A stretch of DNA of 26,635 nucleotides, taken from assembly GCA_033722295.1 (NCBI GenBank), contig JAWVZH010000024.1:1-26635 (forward strand). Direction: 5' to 3'. Below are positions 22,628 to 26,635 of this stretch, piece by piece. A program made the translations under genes and the position numbers. The stretch's first letter is position 1. Each line of letters opens with the position of its first letter. The DNA comes from JAWVZH01 sp033722295. GTDB taxonomy: Bacteria > Bacteroidota > Bacteroidia > Chitinophagales > Saprospiraceae. The notes beneath the pieces are model-generated. The model had not been told where the DNA came from. It saw nothing but the letters and a program-made list of their open reading frames with translations, and searched no databases.

Positions 22628-24265
22628 CTATTTTGAGATTTTCAATATGTCATTATACCTTTCCTCGTCCCTCAGCAGTTGGGCAGCTTCGAGAACTTCA
22701 GGATCATGGGAGACCATATAAGACATCCTTCCTGAGTCCAGTTCATAACGCTTGACGATCTCAGTATTGATCAAATAAAGGATCCTTTCCCTGAATACAT
22801 CCAGCTCCTTGAGTTCGTAATCTGAAAGTTTGCTCTCGATAGCCTGGATCTCACTGTTGAGAACAGGACCAAGGCCATCCTTTTGTGCCTTCTTCTTGAA
22901 CTCATTTACCTTTTTTTCCACCGGCGATTTGTAATTCCTGCGGTTTTCGGCAAAATATCTTCTGAAATCCGCATAATCCTTGAAACTATAGTCCGCGGTG
23001 ATGTCCTCTATCGGATTCGCCAAAAGATAATCTGTGACATAATTAAATATGATACCTTCTTTCTCTATGAATTTCAGGACTTCGTGGTCCTCAAGGGATT
23101 TCAGTCGAATGTCAGGTCCCACACCTCCACCGTCAAGTACGACCCGGCCATTCTCTGTCGTATACTCTGCCCTCAGTGAGTCGGGCAGATCCACCGGCTC
23201 ACCATCCTCATATTCCACAGCCTGAATACACCTGCCTGAGGGAATGAAATATTTGGCTGTTGTGATCTTGACCCGGGAGTTATATCCCACCTCCTTCGTA
23301 TTCTGTACCAAACCTTTCCCAAAAGATTGTTGACCCATAAGCACACCCCGGTCATAATCCTGTATAGTGCCACTTACGATCTCAGAAGCCGAAGCAGAAT
23401 TATTATTGATCAAAACGACCAGCGGACGCTCTTCATCAAAAGGTTCCTGGAGCGTTGAATAACTTCGGTCCCTTGCTTTTACCTTACCCTTAGTAGATAC
23501 CACCGGAGTACTCTTAGGTAGAAAAAGATTGCACAGATGAACTGCCTCCGAAAGCAGTCCTCCGCCATTATTCCTCAGATCCAGGATAAATCCCCTGACC
23601 TCATTATCACCGTCAAGCTTTTCAAATGCCCGGGAAACTTCACCACCGCAACCCGGTGTAAAAGCTCGGAGAGAAACATAGGCAAAACTATCTTCCACAA
23701 TTCCACTATAAGGCACGCTTGGCAGGGAGATCTCTTCTCTGACAAGAGTGACGGTTCTGGTCTCATCGCTACCAGGACTTTTCACTTTGATATCTACCTC
23801 CGTACCAGGTGCTCCTCTGAGAAACCTCATAACCTTACCTCCATCCTTGCCCGTGGCACTCTGTCCATTGACAGCGAGAACCTCATCTGCTATCTTAAGC
23901 CCGGCTTTTTCTGCAGGAGAATTATTATAAACATCATTGACGACAAGCTTGCCTCCATACTGAAGGATCTTGGCGCCAATACCCTCATACTTACCCTCTG
24001 TCGCTAATCTGAAATTCTCCACATCGGCTTCAGAAATATATCTTGTATAGGGATCGAGGGCACCAAGCATAGCGTCGATACCGATCTTCATCATCCGCGA
24101 AGGCTCCAGATCATCCACATAATGAGAGTTGATCTCCTTGTACACATTGCTGAAGATCTCGATGTTCTTGGCGATCTCAAAAAAGCGATTGGACACCGGA
24201 CTTGCCGCTGTCAACAAGATGAGGAATGCCAATCCCGCTAATATCCTGATATAAGTCTTTTTCAT
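22628..24265 (-). CDS. S41 C-terminal processing peptidase with PDZ domain
   Basis: A 545-residue CtpA-type protease. An N-terminal hydrophobic segment (7-24) serves as signal or anchor. A PDZ domain spans about 88-175, with GIGAKI and NSPAEKAGLKIADEVLAVNG. The S41 core holds the Ser-Lys-Gln set: S292 (NSASASEIV), K317 (SFGKG) and Q321, with the usual 25-residue Ser-Lys spacing. The loop DLRNNGGG (229-236) is typical. It should cleave exported proteins near their C-termini in the periplasm. A C-terminal extension (about 390-545) is helical and charged, a layout known in Bacteroidota members. It is followed by tsaB after 11 bp and preceded by the hydrolase gene after 77 bp. Confidence 0.93.
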   Translation of the reverse strand: MKKTYIRILAGLAFLILLTAASPVSNRFFEIAKNIEIFSNVYKEINSHYVDDLEPSRMMKIGIDAMLGALDPYTRYISEADVENFRLATEGKYEGIGAKILQYGGKLVVNDVYNNSPAEKAGLKIADEVLAVNGQSATGKDGGKVMRFLRGAPGTEVDIKVKSPGSDETRTVTLVREEISLPSVPYSGIVEDSFAYVSLRAFTPGCGGEVSRAFEKLDGDNEVRGFILDLRNNGGGLLSEAVHLCNLFLPKSTPVVSTKGKVKARDRSYSTLQEPFDEERPLVVLINNNSASASEIVSGTIQDYDRGVLMGQQSFGKGLVQNTKEVGYNSRVKITTAKYFIPSGRCIQAVEYEDGEPVDLPDSLRAEYTTENGRVVLDGGGVGPDIRLKSLEDHEVLKFIEKEGIIFNYVTDYLLANPIEDITADYSFKDYADFRRYFAENRRNYKSPVEKKVNEFKKKAQKDGLGPVLNSEIQAIESKLSDYELKELDVFRERILYLINTEIVKRYELDSGRMSYMVSHDPEVLEAAQLLRDEERYNDILKISK

Positions 24266-24342
24266 CTTCTTGAGTTTATTTCACGAGAAGTATCGTCTAT
24301 TGACTAAAGTAACGTTCTCCTGAAGCATTTTGGTTTATCCTG

Positions 24343-25131
24343 TCATCCGTTTGTAGCCCGGATAAAATCCTTCACAACCTCGAGCAATCTGTCAGGTTGA
24401 TCCACATGGACCCAATGACCGGCATCGTCGATCTCCTTCAGGTCGGCATTAGGGAACAACTCGGTCGTGTCCATCCAGCCGGACATGCCCACATAATTAG
24501 ATAGACCGCCCTTGATAAATAAAGTTGCACCTTCAAAAGTATCTTCGGACTCCGGGGGTCTTCTGATGTCGTCGTACTTTTCTGTCAAGACGTCCAGGTT
24601 GAACTGCCAACTGAATCCCTTGTCGTCCTTCCTCTTCAGGCTTTTTAATAAAAAGTTGGCCACGCCGGTATCTCCCCCCAATAGATCTGTCATGTCCTTC
24701 TTGAGCTCACTCCGGCTGTCGGTCTTATCAATATCCAGGGCATTGAGCGCTTCCAGCACGGCATCGTGACCTCTTTCGTAATCGATGGGTAGTATATCCA
24801 CGACGATCAGTCCCACCACACGCTCAGGGTGATCCAGGGCCAATTGAGCCACAGCCTTCCCTCCCATGGAATGCCCCATGAGAACAGCCTGATCATGACC
24901 GAGGTGATCCATTAATGATATTATGTCCTCTGCCATAGCCTGGTAGGAGTGATCATCATCATGAAAGGATCGTCCATGATTTCTGAGGTCTGCAGTTATG
25001 ACCTGAAATTCCTCCGACAAAACCTTGGCAAAAGAATACCAGTTGTCCAGCATTCCGAATAGACCATGAAAGATATAGACGGGCTGTCCCTCTCCGTAGA
25101 TCTTGTGATTGAGTACTCTATTGTCCGGCAT
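24343..25131 (-). CDS. Alpha/beta hydrolase, YbfF-like esterase
   Basis: A 262-residue alpha/beta-hydrolase. The nucleophile elbow is GHSMGG (S88), the acid is probably D112 in VVDILP, as in YbfF, and the base is H239 in DAGHWVH. The oxyanion segment is FHGLFG (21-26), and ADLRNHGRS (47-55) is typical of the YbfF/ABHD11 group of short-chain acyl esterases. No signal peptide, so it is cytoplasmic. The ATG is 5 bp from a promoter-like element, so the message may be nearly leaderless. It is first in a minus-strand series with the S41 peptidase and tsaB. Confidence 0.92.
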   Translation of the reverse strand: MPDNRVLNHKIYGEGQPVYIFHGLFGMLDNWYSFAKVLSEEFQVITADLRNHGRSFHDDDHSYQAMAEDIISLMDHLGHDQAVLMGHSMGGKAVAQLALDHPERVVGLIVVDILPIDYERGHDAVLEALNALDIDKTDSRSELKKDMTDLLGGDTGVANFLLKSLKRKDDKGFSWQFNLDVLTEKYDDIRRPPESEDTFEGATLFIKGGLSNYVGMSGWMDTTELFPNADLKEIDDAGHWVHVDQPDRLLEVVKDFIRATNG

Positions 25132-25135
25132 GATA

Positions 25136-25143
25136 CAAAGCTA
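25136..25143 (-). promoter_or_regulatory. Promoter -7 element very close to the hydrolase start
   Basis: The minus strand reads TAGCTTTG, a perfect TAnnTTTG match, ending 5 bases before the ATG at 25131. If used, the transcript would have essentially no leader. No clear -33 TTG is present at the expected distance. Confidence 0.35.
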
Positions 25144-25318
25144 TATAACGTCAGCCGGACCGGGCCTGTTTAGGTAGATCCCCGTTTAAATCATATCGGT
25201 GGCCGTCTTTTTCATTATGAAAAATGATCATTGACTACTTTTATCATATATCCGGCATGTTATCCCGGTTTCATACCTTGGTAGAGATTTTCAATCTTCC
25301 AGTTATTTATATCCAGAA

Positions 25319-25888
25319 ATGAAAAATATACTGCTCCTGGTAATTATTTCAATCTTTGGCATATGTGCCTGCCAGGATCAGACTACCACTCAATTGAATT
25401 GTGATCCAGTGGAAATACCCGCACTAGACACCACGAAGCCTGTTTTTACCTGGAGGGTCTGGGGGCCTGAACTGGACACCACATTTCAAAGTGATAACTG
25501 GCAAAGGTTCATGATGCGCTTACTGGACAATGAGAGTTACCAATTCGAAATTATGGGTATAGATTCGGGGGGAGTCGCCAGGATGCAGTTGCAGCTACCT
25601 GCAGAACCCATCTGCCAACTGACATCATTCTATCCTGACAATGCACGGATCAGGGATTTACCTGCCAGCAGGTCGCTCATGCTCGAAATCAGTGTGGAAA
25701 GATCAGATGCTGGCGAATGCTTGAGAATGGGAGGCTCCATACTGACTGGCACCACAAGTTCACCAGAATATATAGGACTGACCGTTTTCGATTTTGGAGG
25801 TGACAATATCAGAAGTAATCAAGCTTCTCATCATGCCGTCATCTATTACACAAAAACCGCAGAAGATGTCGGCGTCAAATCTTATTAA
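25319..25888 (+). CDS. Small predicted lipoprotein, function unknown
   Basis: A 189-residue protein with a lipoprotein-type signal: MKNILLLVIISIFGICACQD, in which Cys18 follows I-C-A, a plausible lipobox. The mature part is probably beta-rich, with Trp-containing segments (FTWRVWGPELD), a pair PICQL and GECLR whose cysteines could bridge, and no recognised domain. The residue after the lipidated Cys is Gln, so the usual Bacteroidota surface-export signal (K-[DE]2-type) is absent. It lies in a 187-bp gap from the divergent hydrolase and 12 bp before the next gene, so these two plus-strand genes may be co-transcribed. I do not recognise the family. Confidence 0.8.
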   Translation: MKNILLLVIISIFGICACQDQTTTQLNCDPVEIPALDTTKPVFTWRVWGPELDTTFQSDNWQRFMMRLLDNESYQFEIMGIDSGGVARMQLQLPAEPICQLTSFYPDNARIRDLPASRSLMLEISVERSDAGECLRMGGSILTGTTSSPEYIGLTVFDFGGDNIRSNQASHHAVIYYTKTAEDVGVKSY

Positions 25889-25900
25889 CTACATATTATA

Positions 25901-26635
25901 ATGTCGACTCTGCTTAAAAAATTAAGGTGCTTCTACCATCCTGAAAGGTTTCAGGGCTGGGGAAAGAAAAAACAGTACTTCGAAGGATGGTATTTCAAGG
26001 TGGTCGACCCGACTCTGAACATGGCTTATGCTTTTATCCCCGGAATTTCCATGGAAAAGGATGGCAGCAAGCACGCTTTCATTCAGGTCCTCAATGGAGT
26101 TGAAAAGACGTCAACCTATCACAGGTTCCCTTTCGAGGCCTTCAATGCAGAACATCGAAAGCTGGCAGTGACTATCGGTGAAAATTTTTTTGATGAAGGT
26201 GGAATGCGACTCGCACTGCCCGGATTGTCTGCTGATGTTAATTTCAGTTCGCTTCGGTCCTGGCCTGTCAGTCTGCTCTCTCCCGGGATCATGGGACCCT
26301 ATGCCTTCGTTCCCCGGATGGAATGCTACCACGGCATCGTCAGTATGGATCACAGGGCCGATGGATGGATGGAGGTAGATGAATGGCGTCTGGAGCTTTC
26401 AGAAGGAAGAGGCTATATCGAACAGGACTGGGGGCATTCCTTTCCCAGTGCCTACTTCTGGATGCAGAGCAATCACTTTTCCGAACCCGGCACTTCCTTC
26501 AAGTGCTCGGTGGCCACGATCCCCTGGATGGGCAGTTCTTTCGTGGGATTCATCGCCGGCCTTCTATATGACGACAAACTGATCCAGTTTACCACTTACA
26601 ACGGTTCAAAACTGATCCATTCCTACGCTGATATC
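25901..26635 (+). CDS. Tocopherol-cyclase-like protein (partial, runs off right edge)
   Basis: The first 245 codons of a tocopherol cyclase-like family protein. Recognisable segments are FQGWGKKKQYFEGWYFKVVD near the N-terminus, AFIPGIS, HAFIQVLNG, ECYHGIV, and GRGYIEQDWGHSFPSAYFWMQ, which fit the family conserved in cyanobacteria, plants and some bacteria. Plant and cyanobacterial members close the chromanol ring of vitamin E; bacteria such as Bacteroidota are not known to make tocopherol, so the substrate here is probably another lipid or is unknown. No signal peptide is visible. The start at 25901 lies 12 bp after the lipoprotein stop. The C-terminus lies beyond the window. Confidence 0.85.
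   Translation, partial: MSTLLKKLRCFYHPERFQGWGKKKQYFEGWYFKVVDPTLNMAYAFIPGISMEKDGSKHAFIQVLNGVEKTSTYHRFPFEAFNAEHRKLAVTIGENFFDEGGMRLALPGLSADVNFSSLRSWPVSLLSPGIMGPYAFVPRMECYHGIVSMDHRADGWMEVDEWRLELSEGRGYIEQDWGHSFPSAYFWMQSNHFSEPGTSFKCSVATIPWMGSSFVGFIAGLLYDDKLIQFTTYNGSKLIHSYADI

Noticed and set aside
25236..25243. TACTTTTA as a promoter for the lipoprotein gene
   Set aside because: One mismatch to TAnnTTTG, no -33 element, and 75 bp from the start; not strong enough to list.

Overview
The window looks like a chromosomal segment of a Bacteroidota bacterium. The supporting signs are a kelch protein with a type IX secretion (T9SS) C-terminal sorting domain, promoter-like TAnnTTTG elements, an almost complete lack of Shine-Dalgarno sites, a DksA-like gene next to lspA, a CWC/DUF5522 protein, and a bacterial GH3 protein. 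A marine Saprospiria-like lineage is a reasonable guess, but the sequence does not prove it. No rRNA, tRNA or CRISPR array was seen, and no stretch longer than 300 bases lacks a gene.

Layout. Positions 1-3420 hold a minus-strand operon: GH3-family protein, small conserved protein, recO, then the 5' part of a ketoacid dehydrogenase E1 gene that leaves the window at base 1. Next come a YifB/ComM-type ATPase (+), and on the minus strand a Cys-rich CWC-DUF5522 protein, an exported Mn-type superoxide dismutase and an exported thioredoxin-fold protein. A class III aminotransferase (+) follows a degenerate heptamer repeat and converges on rpoN (sigma-54, -). Around 10.5-12.7 kb lie a 40-residue single-span membrane protein too short for ordinary gene calling, a DUF2007 protein and an AspT/YidE-type transporter.

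The most unusual part is 12.7-16.6 kb. A REP-associated tyrosine transposase (RAYT) gene is bracketed by two REP-like hairpin pairs. A third pair lies 3 kb away, directly after the stop codon of dctP. Between them is a complete TRAP transporter operon (dctQ, dctM, dctP) whose binding protein resembles the 2-oxoacid/lactate (TakP/LakP) group. Each REP-like pair is two copies of a 13-bp hairpin (ACCCT-3 nt-AGGGT) set exactly 19 bp apart.

From 16.7 to 19.8 kb two secreted proteins converge: a six-blade kelch protein with a T9SS signal and a subtilisin-like protease. Then follow a DksA/TraR-like gene and lspA (+), and two paralogous ArsR-type regulators (-), the first overlapping the 3' end of lspA. 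A minus-strand block of alpha/beta hydrolase, S41 C-terminal processing peptidase and tsaB comes next. The right edge has a small lipoprotein and a partial tocopherol-cyclase-like gene (+).

Most of the window is housekeeping. The REP/RAYT arrangement is the best candidate for something not yet described in this organism. Secondary interests are the 40-residue membrane protein, the heptamer repeat, the GH3-recO operon and the metal-site-less ArsR pair.
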